From positions 1 to 14,295 of the forward strand of contig USPK01000042.1 of NCBI GenBank assembly GCA_900556465.1: DNA of 14,295 nucleotides. Direction: 5' to 3'. The DNA comes from an uncultured Prevotella sp. (GTDB lineage Bacteria; Bacteroidota; Bacteroidia; Bacteroidales; Bacteroidaceae). This document shows, one piece after another, positions 1 to 8,009 of the stretch. Each line of letters opens with the position of its first letter. Within the stretch, counting starts at the first letter, position 1. The position numbers and the translations under genes are program-made. The notes under the pieces are model-generated. The model was not told the DNA's origin. It saw only the letters and a list, made by a program, of their open reading frames with translations, and searched no databases.

Positions 1-59
1 TGCTGCCTTATGCAAGAAATAAAAAATGGAATTGATAGAACCCACCTTAAAAGAAGCCT

Positions 60-119
60 GCGGCATGCAAGGTTTCCGCCCTGCCGCCCTTTTGTTTGTA
101 GAACGGTCCCGTACCTTAC
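60..119 (+). promoter_or_regulatory. Possible upstream terminator and promoter before the macroglobulin gene
   Basis: GCGGCA (60-65) can pair with TGCCGC (82-87) across a 16-base loop, and a T-rich run (CCTTTTGTTTG) follows, so this may end transcription of a gene lying left of the window. The same T-rich run holds TTTG at 91-94. Seventeen bases later comes TACCTTAC (112-119), a partial match to the Bacteroides -7 box TAnnTTTG. The stem is short and the -7 match is incomplete, so both readings are weak. No strong Shine-Dalgarno site precedes the ATG at 154, which is usual in Bacteroidales. Confidence 0.3.
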
Positions 120-153
120 GTTTTACTGTATGAGAAATCAACCACCGCATCCT

Positions 154-3100
154 ATGAAAAGAATACTGATCCTGCTGCTTGCTGCCGCCGGGGTGGCGGG
201 CAGCATTCGTGCCCAGAGTTACAGTCAGCTCTGGCAACAGGCCGACGAGGCCGTGCGCCAGGACTTGCCCCAGACGGCCCTGGCCGCCGTGCGCCGGGTC
301 GGCGACAAGGCGCTGGCCGAAAACGACGACGCCCAGCTGCTCCGTGCCGCCCTGGCCGCCCAACAGTTGCAGGCCGCCGTGTCGCCGGACAGCGGCCGCG
401 TGGTCCTGGCGCGCATGGAAGCGGCCCTGGCCCGCGAGGAGCGTCCCGTGGTGCGCGCGCTGTGGCACGGCGCGCTGGGCTGCCTGCTCCAGTCCGTCTC
501 CACCGCCCGCGACACGGCCGACCTCCGCCGTGCCCGGACCCATCTGCTGGCCTCGTTGGCCGACCTCCCTGCCCTGTCGGCCGCCCGCGCCGCCGACTTC
601 GTCCCCCTCTTCCGCGAGGGCGGGGACAGCCGCTACTTCGGCAACGACGTGCTCCACGTGCTCTGGCGTTCGGCCGCCGACTCGCGGTGTCTGCCGGACA
701 GCACCCGGGCGGCGCTGAGCGGGGCCGTGGCGCGCCACTATGCCGCCGCCGGCCGCCGCGAAGCCGCCCTGCTGGTCCGCCTGGACAGCGTGGCGGACCT
801 CTCCCCGGTGCCCGGGCGCCTCGATGAGCAACCCGCCTGGCGGGCCCTGTCGCGCCTGGCCGGCGAATACCGCGACCTGCCGCTCAACGTAGAGACCTAC
901 GTCGCCCTGACGGAGCTCGGCGGCTACGGACAGGCCGAGGAGCAAGCCGACAGTTTGCGCCTCGCCGCCGCCCGCACCGGGCTCGAACTGTACGGCAGGG
1001 AGCCGCGTGCCGCCGTGTTGCACAACTTCGTGACCCGCATCGGGCTGCCCAGCCTCCAGGTTTCGGGCGCCGTGCCCCTCTGCTATCCCGGCCGCCCCGT
1101 ACGCCTCGCCTTCGAGGGCCGCAACGTGCGCCGGGCCGAAGTGCGTTTCACGCGGCTCGACCTGTCGGCCCGGACGCTGGACCATGCTTCCACGTCCTGG
1201 ACGCTCAAGGCGCTCCGCCGCCACCGCACGGGCCGCGTGCAGACCCTGGGGCGCGACCTGGCGCCCCTGCCCGCCTACCGCCGGCAACGGGACAGCATCG
1301 ACTGGACCCCGTCCGCGCCCGGCGTCTACCTCTGCGAGCTGCTGGCGGACGGGACGGCGTTGGACCACTGCGTTGTCCACGTGACACGCCTCCAGCCCCT
1401 GCAGCTGGCGCAACCCGACGGGAAGCTGCGCCTCGTTGTGGTCGACGCCCGCAGCGGGCATCCCGTTCCGGGCGCCCGGGTCGTAGCGGTCGACGGCAAT
1501 GGCCGTCAGCAGGCGGCCTATACCATCGACGCCACGGGGACGCTCTCGCTCACCCCTCCCTCCGGCCGTAGCGCCGGCTCCTGCTATGTCTCGGTTTCCG
1601 GCGACGAGGCGGCGCCCGCCTTCACCCTTTCGGCCGCCGGCGGGACGTCGCTCCGGAGCTGCACGGCCCGGGAGGAAAAGCCCGTGCAACGCCTGGAACT
1701 CTTCACCGACCGGGCCATCTATCGGCCGGGACAGACGGTCTGCCTCGGCGCCGTGGCCTACGAGCGGCAGGGCGACGATTTCCGCGTTGTCCCCGACTTC
1801 TCGGGCTGGGTGCGACTGCTCGACGTGAACAGCCGCGCCGTGGACTCCGTGCGGCTGACAGCCGACGCGTTCGGCGCGGCAGGCGCACGGCTCACGCTCC
1901 CCGAGGCCTGTCTGCCGGGCCGTTTCCTGCTGCGCTGCGAATGGAACGGCAGCAGCTACCAGACCAGTGTCCAGGTCGAGGAGTATAAGCGCCCGACGTT
2001 CACGGCCGAGGTGGAGCCCGTCCGCACTACTTACGCCCTCGGCGACACGGTGCCCGTGTGGGGCCGCGTGCGGACTTATACCGACCTGCCCGTAGCGGAC
2101 GCGACGGTGCGCTGGGAGGTGACGCGCCGTGCCTGGCTGTGGAGCGCGGAGGCCCTGCCCGCCGCCAGCGGGACGGTGCGCACCGACGCTGACGGCCGCT
2201 TCTGCGTGCCCGTGGTGCTGGCCTGCCGGCCCGGAGAACAGTCGTCGTGGCGGCTGGCCCGCTTCTCCTACGTCCTGACGTTCGACGCGACGGCCGGGAA
2301 CGGCGAGACGGCCAGCGGCAGCTACACCCTGAGCGCCGCCACCCGGGCCGCCTGGTTCGAGACGTCGTGGCCGCAGACCGTCTGCCGCGAACAGTTGCCC
2401 GCCGTCCAGGTGTGGCAACGCAACGCCCAGGGCCAGAACGTGGAGGCCGAGGGGCGCTATGAGCTGCGCCGCGACGGCCGGCTGCTGGCCGAGGGTGCGT
2501 TCCGCACGGGCCAGACCTTCGTGCCCGAGGCCCTGCGCGCCCTGCCGTCGGGCGAGTATCAGCTCATCCACCGCCTGTTGCCCGGCCCCGACGCCGTAGC
2601 CGCGCCCGACACGGCCCGCCTGCTCCTCTTCTCGGAACACGACACGCGGCCCGCCTCACCGGCCGTCTGCTGGACGGACGTACGCCCGAGCGCCGGCCGC
2701 GACTCGGCGCGCGTGCTCCTCGGCTCGTCGGCCGACAGCGTCCTGCTCTTCTACGACCTGTTCATGGCCGACCGCCTGCTGGAAAGCCGCCGCATCGCCT
2801 TCTCCGATTCGCTCTTGCGCTTCGACCTGGCCTGGCAGCCCGCCTACGGCGACTGCGCCCGCGCCGTCTTTGCCTTCGTGAAAGACGGACAGGTCTACCG
2901 CGCCGAAGCCACGGTGGAGCGGCCCGTTCCCGAGAAGCGCCTGGTGCTCTCGTGGAGCACGTTCCGCTCGCGCCTGGTGCCGGGGCAGCAGGAAGAGTGG
3001 CGCCTGCGCGTGACCTATCCCGACGGCCGCCCCGCTCGGGCCTCCGTCATGGCCCGCCTCTACGACGCGTCGCTCGATGCCCTGGCCGCCCGCCCGTGGG

Positions 3101-5706
3101 CTTTCTCCGGGCTGGGCATCTACCGCCGGCAGCCCGTGGCCTACTGGCAGGGCGACCGCTATACGTACTTCTCGCTCTCCGGCGCGGGGGCGGTCCGGAT
3201 GCGCCGCGTCCCGTCGCTCGTCTTCACGGACTGGGCGGACGGGCTCTTCTCCTACGGTCCGCGGACCTACGGCGTCGTGTCCATAGCCGAGCGGGCCATG
3301 TCCGCCAGCCTGGACGAGGCGGCCGTGACCGACGGCCTGATGCAGCGCTCCCTGCGCCCGCAGCTGCTCGCCAAGTCGGCCGCGCCCGTCAATGCGGCGG
3401 CCGGGAGCGGCGGTGCCGTGAGCGCGCCGACGCCCCGTACGAACTTTGCCGAGACGGCCTATTTCCATCCCTCGCTCCATACGGACTCGACCGGCACGGT
3501 GGGCATCGCCTTCACGCTGCCCGAGAGCCTGACGTCGTGGAACTTCTCCGCGCTGGCCCACTCCGTAGCGATGGACTACGGCGGACTGGACACGACGGTC
3601 GTGGTCCGCAAGGACTTCATGGTGCAGGCAGCCCTGCCGCGCTTTGTCCGCGAGGGCGACCGCACGGACCTGGCCGCGACGCTGCGCAACCTCTTGCCCC
3701 GCGCGGTCGACGTCACGGTGCGCCTCGAGGTCGTGGACGCGGAGACCGGCCGCACGGTGGCCGATGCGCGCGAACAGGTGCGCCTGTCGGCCGACAGTTC
3801 CTGCCTGGTCCGCTTCCCGTTCCAGGCGACCGTGGGCGACGCCGTGCTGGTCTGCCGCCTGACGGCCGGGGGCGACGGATTCAGCGACGGGGAAGAGCAC
3901 TACCTGCCCGTGCTCTCGAACCGGGTGAACGTGACGCGCACCCTGCCCTTCTCGCTGACGGAAGCGGGCTCAGTGACGCTGCGCCTCGACACGCTCTGGA
4001 CTTCCAAGGAGGCCACGCGCCGGCGCCTGACGGTGGAGCTCTCCTCCCGGCCGGCGTGGTACGCCGTTGCGGCCCTGCCCGTGCTGGCCGACGCCCAGTG
4101 CCGCAATGCTGAGGAGTGGGCCACGCGCTACTATGCCCTGAAGCTGGGCGGATACGTGGGCCAGCTCAATCCGGCGGTGAAGGCCGCCCTCGACTCGGCC
4201 GCCGGCGGCGAGGCCCCGGCCGACGCCCTGGCCCGCCTCGTGGCCGGGCAGGCCGGATGGGCCGAGGAGACGCCCTGGCTGGCCGAGGCCGCCGCCGAAG
4301 TTCGCCGCGCCGCCGCGCTCCGTTCGCTCTTCGACCCGGCCGTCTCCGCCGCGAAGGAATACACGGCGCTCGACAAGCTGCGTGACTTGCAGCGCGCCGA
4401 CGGCTCGTGGAGCTGGTACGAGGGCATGGCGGGCAACGCCGCCGTCACGACCCAGGTGGCCGTGCTCCTGGCCCGCGTGCAAGCCTTTGCGGCCGACGTC
4501 CTGAAGCGCGCCCTCGGCTTCCTCCAGACCCGCGCCGCCGCCGAGGCGGAACGCCTGCACGAGGCCGAGCAGCGCACCGGCACGGCGCCGCAGCTGCCCC
4601 GGGAACAGTTGCGCTACCTCTACGTGCGCGCCCTCCTGGGCCTGGAACCCGACGACGACGCCCGCTACCTGCTCGGCCTGACCGAGGCCCAGGCGGCAGG
4701 GATGAACTTGCAGGACAAGGCGATGGCTGTGCTCGTCCTGGCGCAGAGTGGCCGCGAAGAGACGGCCCGCCGGCAGCTGCAAAGTCTCCTGGAATATACC
4801 GTCGCCGCGCCCGGTCGGGGCCGTTACTTCGACACGGCGCGTGCCCCGCTGTCCAGGGAGTCGTACCGCATTCCTACGCAGACGGCCGTCATCGAGGCTT
4901 TGCAGCGCCTCTGTGCGCCGGGCGACAAACGCGTGGAGGAGCTGCGGCTCTGGCTGATGCAGGCCAAGCGGACGCAGGCCTGGGAGACGGGCCGCGCCAC
5001 GGCCGATGCGGTCTACGCCCTGCTGGTGTCTTCGCCTTTGTCCTCGAGCCGGGCCCGCCTGGATGCGGGCGCGCCGCTCTACTATACGCTCAGCAAGGGG
5101 CGGCGCATTGTCGGCGTCAACGCCGCCTCGACCACGCAGGCCCTCGCTACGGCGGGCTACACGCGCGACAGTTACGCCGCCGCGCCGGCCGTCGATGCGA
5201 CCCGCCTCACCGTAAGGAAGGCGGACGACGGCCTGTCCTGGGGCGCCGTTTATGCCAACTTCAACGTGCCGGCCGAGGCGGTCCGGACGGAGGGCCGCGG
5301 CCTGACGCTGACGCGCCGCTGTGAGGTGAAGCGCGGCGGGACGTGGCAGCCGCTGGCCGAGGGCGACGCCGTAGAGAGCGGCGAACGCGTGCGCCAGGTC
5401 TTCACCGTCCGCGCTGATGCCGACTACGACTTCGTGGTGCTCCGTTCGGCGCGGCCCGCCGGCCTGGAGCCGGTGCGCGCCCTCTCGGGCTACTCGTGGC
5501 AGGACGGCGTGGGCTGTTACCGCGCCGTACGTGACGCGTCGACCGAATATTTCTTCGAGCACGTGGCCAAGGGCGAACACGTCTTTACCGAGGAAGCCGT
5601 GGCCGCCCGCACCGGCGACTACCGCAGCGGCCTGGCCGAGGTGCGCTGCGTCTATGCCCCCGAGTTCGGCGGCCAGACGGGCCCCTTCCGCCTCACGGTG
5701 CGCTGA
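154..5706 (+). CDS. Alpha-2-macroglobulin family protein, thioester motif lost
   Basis: Secreted 1850-residue protein of the bacterial alpha-2-macroglobulin family, large envelope proteins thought to trap proteases. The ATG at 154 is chosen because it opens directly onto a signal peptide (MKRILILLLAAAGVAGSIRAQ); an in-frame ATG at 130 would add eight residues before it. No lipobox cysteine is seen, so a soluble periplasmic or exported form is inferred. Visible parts: a helical N-terminal region typical of the Bacteroidetes members; a carboxypeptidase-regulatory-like beta domain near 424-480; MG2 from about 514 (DRAIYRPGQT, 519-528); MG3 from about 608 (VEEYKRPTF); an Ala/Gly-rich linker (about 1069-1096) where a bait region would sit; the A2M domain (about 1097-1190, with LPESLTSWNFSA); a helical toroid (about 1290-1650) containing DGSWSWYEG; and a C-terminal MG/receptor-binding-like domain. 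Where thioester members have CxEQ followed by a conserved helix, this protein reads N1318-A-E-E1321 then WATRYYA. No pbpC partner is next to it. Confidence 0.93.
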   Translation: MKRILILLLAAAGVAGSIRAQSYSQLWQQADEAVRQDLPQTALAAVRRVGDKALAENDDAQLLRAALAAQQLQAAVSPDSGRVVLARMEAALAREERPVVRALWHGALGCLLQSVSTARDTADLRRARTHLLASLADLPALSAARAADFVPLFREGGDSRYFGNDVLHVLWRSAADSRCLPDSTRAALSGAVARHYAAAGRREAALLVRLDSVADLSPVPGRLDEQPAWRALSRLAGEYRDLPLNVETYVALTELGGYGQAEEQADSLRLAAARTGLELYGREPRAAVLHNFVTRIGLPSLQVSGAVPLCYPGRPVRLAFEGRNVRRAEVRFTRLDLSARTLDHASTSWTLKALRRHRTGRVQTLGRDLAPLPAYRRQRDSIDWTPSAPGVYLCELLADGTALDHCVVHVTRLQPLQLAQPDGKLRLVVVDARSGHPVPGARVVAVDGNGRQQAAYTIDATGTLSLTPPSGRSAGSCYVSVSGDEAAPAFTLSAAGGTSLRSCTAREEKPVQRLELFTDRAIYRPGQTVCLGAVAYERQGDDFRVVPDFSGWVRLLDVNSRAVDSVRLTADAFGAAGARLTLPEACLPGRFLLRCEWNGSSYQTSVQVEEYKRPTFTAEVEPVRTTYALGDTVPVWGRVRTYTDLPVADATVRWEVTRRAWLWSAEALPAASGTVRTDADGRFCVPVVLACRPGEQSSWRLARFSYVLTFDATAGNGETASGSYTLSAATRAAWFETSWPQTVCREQLPAVQVWQRNAQGQNVEAEGRYELRRDGRLLAEGAFRTGQTFVPEALRALPSGEYQLIHRLLPGPDAVAAPDTARLLLFSEHDTRPASPAVCWTDVRPSAGRDSARVLLGSSADSVLLFYDLFMADRLLESRRIAFSDSLLRFDLAWQPAYGDCARAVFAFVKDGQVYRAEATVERPVPEKRLVLSWSTFRSRLVPGQQEEWRLRVTYPDGRPARASVMARLYDASLDALAARPWAFSGLGIYRRQPVAYWQGDRYTYFSLSGAGAVRMRRVPSLVFTDWADGLFSYGPRTYGVVSIAERAMSASLDEAAVTDGLMQRSLRPQLLAKSAAPVNAAAGSGGAVSAPTPRTNFAETAYFHPSLHTDSTGTVGIAFTLPESLTSWNFSALAHSVAMDYGGLDTTVVVRKDFMVQAALPRFVREGDRTDLAATLRNLLPRAVDVTVRLEVVDAETGRTVADAREQVRLSADSSCLVRFPFQATVGDAVLVCRLTAGGDGFSDGEEHYLPVLSNRVNVTRTLPFSLTEAGSVTLRLDTLWTSKEATRRRLTVELSSRPAWYAVAALPVLADAQCRNAEEWATRYYALKLGGYVGQLNPAVKAALDSAAGGEAPADALARLVAGQAGWAEETPWLAEAAAEVRRAAALRSLFDPAVSAAKEYTALDKLRDLQRADGSWSWYEGMAGNAAVTTQVAVLLARVQAFAADVLKRALGFLQTRAAAEAERLHEAEQRTGTAPQLPREQLRYLYVRALLGLEPDDDARYLLGLTEAQAAGMNLQDKAMAVLVLAQSGREETARRQLQSLLEYTVAAPGRGRYFDTARAPLSRESYRIPTQTAVIEALQRLCAPGDKRVEELRLWLMQAKRTQAWETGRATADAVYALLVSSPLSSSRARLDAGAPLYYTLSKGRRIVGVNAASTTQALATAGYTRDSYAAAPAVDATRLTVRKADDGLSWGAVYANFNVPAEAVRTEGRGLTLTRRCEVKRGGTWQPLAEGDAVESGERVRQVFTVRADADYDFVVLRSARPAGLEPVRALSGYSWQDGVGCYRAVRDASTEYFFEHVAKGEHVFTEEAVAARTGDYRSGLAEVRCVYAPEFGGQTGPFRLTVR

Positions 5707-5742
5707 CCCCGCAGCGCGGCCCCGGCGCCGCGCCGCTACCAG

Positions 5743-5796
5743 AAACGGCCCCGCCCCCTCACTGTCCCGAAGGACGGTCAGGGGGCGGGGTTGTTT
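5743..5796. terminator. Bidirectional intrinsic terminator between convergent genes
   Basis: The left arm 5749-5767 (starting CCCCGCCCCCT) pairs with 5772-5790 (ending GGGGGCGGGG). This gives about 19 bp with one C/C mismatch and one G-T wobble, closed by a CGAA tetraloop. TTGTTT follows on the plus strand, and the left flank AGAAA reads as TTTCT on the minus strand, so it can stop transcription from both sides. It lies 43 bp past the macroglobulin stop and overlaps the last codons and stop codon of the tatD-like gene. Confidence 0.88.
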
Positions 5797-6337
5797 CGTC
5801 GTCGGTCTCGCAGTGGCGGCGTTCGGGCGGCGTCAGGGCAAAACTCTCCGCGTTGCGCAGCCTGCCGAAACTGAGGTCCAGACCGGCGTCGAGCAGTTGT
5901 CGGGCCAGGGCCGGGCGGCCGCGGAAGCCGTGGACCGTCCAGCGCGTCGTGGGGCGCCAGCGCTTGCGGAGGGCCAGCAGGACGTCGAAGGCGCGGACGC
6001 AGTGGAGCGTGACGGGCAGGCGGTAGCGCTCGGCGAGTTCCACCTGCCGGCCGAGCCAGACAATCTGCCGGGCCAGTTCTCCGCCGCGCAGACGGTCTAT
6101 TCCGCACTCGCCCAAGGCAACGACCTGCGGGTGGGGTAAGAGTCGCTCCAAGCCCCGGAAAGCGGCCGCGGCGAGGGCCTCGTCCGTCGTCCACCAGGGG
6201 TGGATGCCGGCCGAGTAGCAGCCGCCCGGCGCGGGGCGGAACAGTTCCGGCGCGCAGGTCCACTCGAGTGGCAGGTTGACGATGGCCGTTCCGGGCGCGG
6301 CGGACAGGTTGTGCGTGTGGAAATCCAGTTCGGGCAT
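5759..6337 (-). CDS. TatD-family metal-dependent hydrolase, shortened C-terminus
   Basis: 192-residue TatD-related hydrolase, a metal-dependent TIM-barrel phosphodiesterase/DNase family of the cytoplasm. The metal ligands are all visible: H7 and H9 in DFHTHN, GIHPWW at 44-49, E77 in GECGID, H112 in LHC, H136 in HGFRG, and D179 in the final ETD. The start ATG at 6337 places DFHTHN right at the N-terminus, as in the family. Only 13 residues follow the ETD motif, and they are Pro-rich (TTPPPDRPSGQ) and encoded by one arm of the terminator hairpin. Relatives usually carry one more helix, so the C-terminus looks trimmed; I see no continuation in the other frames. The exact substrate is unknown. 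It is the last minus-strand gene before the convergent terminator. Confidence 0.88.
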   Translation of the reverse strand: MPELDFHTHNLSAAPGTAIVNLPLEWTCAPELFRPAPGGCYSAGIHPWWTTDEALAAAAFRGLERLLPHPQVVALGECGIDRLRGGELARQIVWLGRQVELAERYRLPVTLHCVRAFDVLLALRKRWRPTTRWTVHGFRGRPALARQLLDAGLDLSFGRLRNAESFALTPPERRHCETDDETTPPPDRPSGQ

Positions 6338-6485
6338 GGGGAGAAAAAGGGGGAAAAAACAGCGGGCCGGTGCGGCCGGCTACGGGCCTTAGCCCCGTAA
6401 AAACTGGGCCTATTCCCGTAAAAACTGGCCTTAGCCCCGTGGTTGCGGCGACTGACGGCCGCGGCGGCGGGACCGGCCGGCGGGC
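6338..6485. other. Intergenic spacer between yidD and the tatD-like gene
   Basis: 148 bp with no gene. It holds a tandem-repeat block (6379-6440) and, on the minus strand just ahead of tatD, a small hairpin (GCCGG 76-80 side with CCGGC 66-70 side, within 6366-6380) followed after six bases by T6, C5 and T5 runs. That hairpin could be a weak terminator for the rnpA-yidD transcript or part of the tatD leader. No clear -7 box is visible. Confidence 0.5.
6379..6440 (+). repeat. Short tandem repeats, intergenic repeat family
   Basis: Three head-to-tail units of about 21 bp: GGGCCTTAGCCCCGTAAAAA + CT (6384-6405), GGGCCTATTCCCGTAAAAAC + T (6406-6426), and a partial GGCCTTAGCCCCGT (6427-6440). Each unit has a small GGGC/GCCC-type inverted repeat followed by GTAAAAACT. 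Positions 6379-6405 recur exactly, inverted, at 11324-11350. Confidence 0.85.
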
Positions 6486-6710
6486 TCAGGGGACAGGGTC
6501 GTAGCCGCTGCCGCCCCAGGGATGGCAGCGCAGCAGGCGCCGGATGGCCAGGTAGAGTCCTTTCAGCGGTCCGTGCTTACGCAGCGCCTCGATGGCGTAC
6601 TGCGAGCAGGTGGGCGTGAAGCGGCACGAGGGCGGCGTCAGTGGCGAAATGTAGCGCTGATAAAAGCGGATGGGCGCGATGAGCAGGGCAGTGAGCCAGC
6701 GGCGTATCAT
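6486..6710 (-). CDS. yidD: Membrane protein insertion efficiency factor YidD
   Basis: 74-residue protein of the YidD (haemolytic domain) family, which is membrane-associated and assists YidC-dependent insertion of inner-membrane proteins. The N-terminal half has an amphipathic stretch (WLTALLIAPIRFYQRYISP). The family signature follows: SCRFTPTCSQYAIEALRKHG, then LRCHPWGGSGYDPVP at the end, with three cysteines (29, 35, 62). The start is set by the ATG at 6708-6710, which overlaps the rnpA stop as ATGA and suggests translational coupling. A longer frame through this region is open only because of high GC and is not the gene. The rnpA-yidD pair is widely conserved in bacteria. Confidence 0.95.
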   Translation of the reverse strand: MIRRWLTALLIAPIRFYQRYISPLTPPSCRFTPTCSQYAIEALRKHGPLKGLYLAIRRLLRCHPWGGSGYDPVP

Positions 6711-7117
6711 GGTTCGGCGGTTAAGGGTTCGGCGGGCGGCATCTTCTCGGCCACGCGTTGCAGCAGGCGGACCACGCTGGCGCGGACTACGGCCGAGGGC
6801 ATGGGGCCGTCGGCCAGCCAGATGAGGCCCAGGTGGAGGCCCTGCCCGGGCTGGAGCGCGGCCGTCAGGAGGGCTTTGTTGAGCCGGTAGGCCTCGCGCA
6901 GCTGCCGCTTGGCCCGGTTGCGGTCCACGGCGTGGTGCAGGTGTCGCTTGCCCACACTGATGAGTACGCGCACGGCCGGGCCGCCGGCGTGGGGCGTCTG
7001 GCGGTAGACGAGGCGCACCGGGTAGGCGGTGGCGGCGCGGCTGCCCGCGGAGAAGAGGGTCTCGATGTCGCGCTTCAGACAGAGGTGTTCGGCTTTGGGA
7101 AAGGCGTGCGGACGCAT
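6707..7117 (-). CDS. rnpA: Ribonuclease P protein component
   Basis: 136-residue protein subunit of RNase P, which helps the catalytic RNA cleave the 5' leader from precursor tRNAs. The diagnostic RNR motif is at about 66-78 (RNRAKRQLREAYR). Before it come the basic, aromatic beta-sheet region (YPVRLVYRQ) and VGKRH; the N-terminal LCLKRDIETLF is also typical of the family. Length is normal for Bacteroidetes RnpA. It overlaps yidD by four bases. It follows hemD after 135 bp containing a terminator, so it probably has its own promoter or depends on read-through, though I see no good -7 box in the 40 bp between the T-tract and the ATG. Confidence 0.95.
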   Translation of the reverse strand: MRPHAFPKAEHLCLKRDIETLFSAGSRAATAYPVRLVYRQTPHAGGPAVRVLISVGKRHLHHAVDRNRAKRQLREAYRLNKALLTAALQPGQGLHLGLIWLADGPMPSAVVRASVVRLLQRVAEKMPPAEPLTAEP

Positions 7118-7148
7118 GGCGGTGAGGATTAGAGGATGGGATGTCGGG

Positions 7149-7214
7149 AAAAAGAAATCGCCTCCCGCGCGAAGGTGGCCGGAGGCCGGGAGAAACCTTC
7201 CGCGCGGGAGACGA
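7149..7214 (-). terminator. Intrinsic terminator or attenuator between hemD and rnpA
   Basis: CTCCCGCGCGAAGGT (7162-7176) pairs with ACCTTCCGCGCGGGAG (7195-7210) with one bulged base, and TCG/CGA extends the stem past one mismatch. On the minus strand the hairpin is followed at once by TTTCTTTTT. There is no T-tract on the plus side, so it acts on the hemD transcript. It lies between the hemD stop and the rnpA start. Confidence 0.82.
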
Positions 7215-7252
7215 TGCAGATACGGGCCGCCGTGCGGCGGGATGGAGCCCCG

Positions 7253-7993
7253 TCAGGGCTTTTCTTCCAGGTAGAGGTCGAGCGAGGCCGGCATGGACGG
7301 TGCTTTCTCCGTCGGGGCTTCGAGGTCCAGGGCCAGGCCGGCTTCCTCGATGGCTTTGGCCGTGGCCTTGCCGAAGCAGCCCAGCTTGATGCCCCTGTCT
7401 TTGAAGTCGGGCACGGCCTTGAGCAGCGACTCTACGCCGGCGGGCGTGAAGAGGATGACCATGTCGTAGTCGAAGGCCTGCCCTTCGGGGAGCGGGTTGC
7501 TTATGGTCCGGTACATCACGCACTCGGTGTGCTTCAGCTTCTTGCTTTCCAGCAGCTGGTGCAACTCGTCGCTGTGGACGTCGCTCTGGGGAATGAGGTA
7601 TTTCTCGTTCTTGTGTTTCGCCATGACCTGGATCAGGTCGGGCAGCTTGCCGCTCTCGGGGTAGAAGGCCTTGCGCTTGCGGTACTGGATGTATTTCTGC
7701 ATGTAGAGGGACACGGCCTCTGAAATGCTGAAGTATTTCATGTCCTCGGGCACCGTGATGCGCATTTCCTTGCACAGGGTGAAGAAGTGGTCGATGGCAT
7801 GACGCGAGTTGAAGACTATGGCCGTGTGGTCGAGTATCTGGACCTTTTGCTGCCGGAACTCGCGGGCGGTTAAACTTTCTACCTTGATGAGGGGGTGGAA
7901 TACGAGTTCGACGTTGTGCTTGCGTGCTATCTCGTAATAGGGAGACTTCTCGGAAGCAGGCTGCGGCTGCGAGACAAGAATCTTCTTAACCAT
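7253..7993 (-). CDS. hemD: Uroporphyrinogen-III synthase (HemD)-like protein
   Basis: 246-residue protein of the HemD family, which cyclises hydroxymethylbilane to uroporphyrinogen III in tetrapyrrole synthesis. Seen: two alpha/beta halves; FTPAGVESLL (182-191), matching the family's F-S-P-S-G-V segment; and CFGKATAKAIEEAGL (206-220), matching its G-x-T-A-x-x-L/I-x-x-x-G segment. The N-terminal half (KKILVSQPQP, HTAIVFNSRHAIDHFF) resembles the highly conserved HemD-like protein found beside DUF4271 in Bacteroidetes. No other tetrapyrrole gene is in the window, so catalytic activity as U3S is inferred from family only. About 25 Lys against about 9 Arg sets it apart from its Arg-rich neighbours. 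It starts 16 nt after the DUF4271 stop and ends the metK operon. Confidence 0.85.
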   Translation of the reverse strand: MVKKILVSQPQPASEKSPYYEIARKHNVELVFHPLIKVESLTAREFRQQKVQILDHTAIVFNSRHAIDHFFTLCKEMRITVPEDMKYFSISEAVSLYMQKYIQYRKRKAFYPESGKLPDLIQVMAKHKNEKYLIPQSDVHSDELHQLLESKKLKHTECVMYRTISNPLPEGQAFDYDMVILFTPAGVESLLKAVPDFKDRGIKLGCFGKATAKAIEEAGLALDLEAPTEKAPSMPASLDLYLEEKP

Positions 7994-8009
7994 GAATACC
8001 TACGATTAC

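Noticed and set aside
2656..5580. Long antisense frames (414 and 536 codons) and a 386-codon same-strand frame inside the macroglobulin gene
   Set aside because: They arise from high GC and scarce stops; their translations are Arg/Gly/His-rich without recognisable motifs, while the main frame has clear family domains.
5743..6485. CRISPR-like or attachment-site reading of the short tandem units and hairpins
   Set aside because: Units are directly abutting, with no spacers, no cas or integrase genes and no tRNA nearby.
6711..7775. 429-codon minus-strand frame ending in YidD, suggesting a fusion protein
   Set aside because: The part before the YidD start is out of frame with rnpA and hemD, which both have clear family motifs; the ATGA overlap gives the true yidD start.
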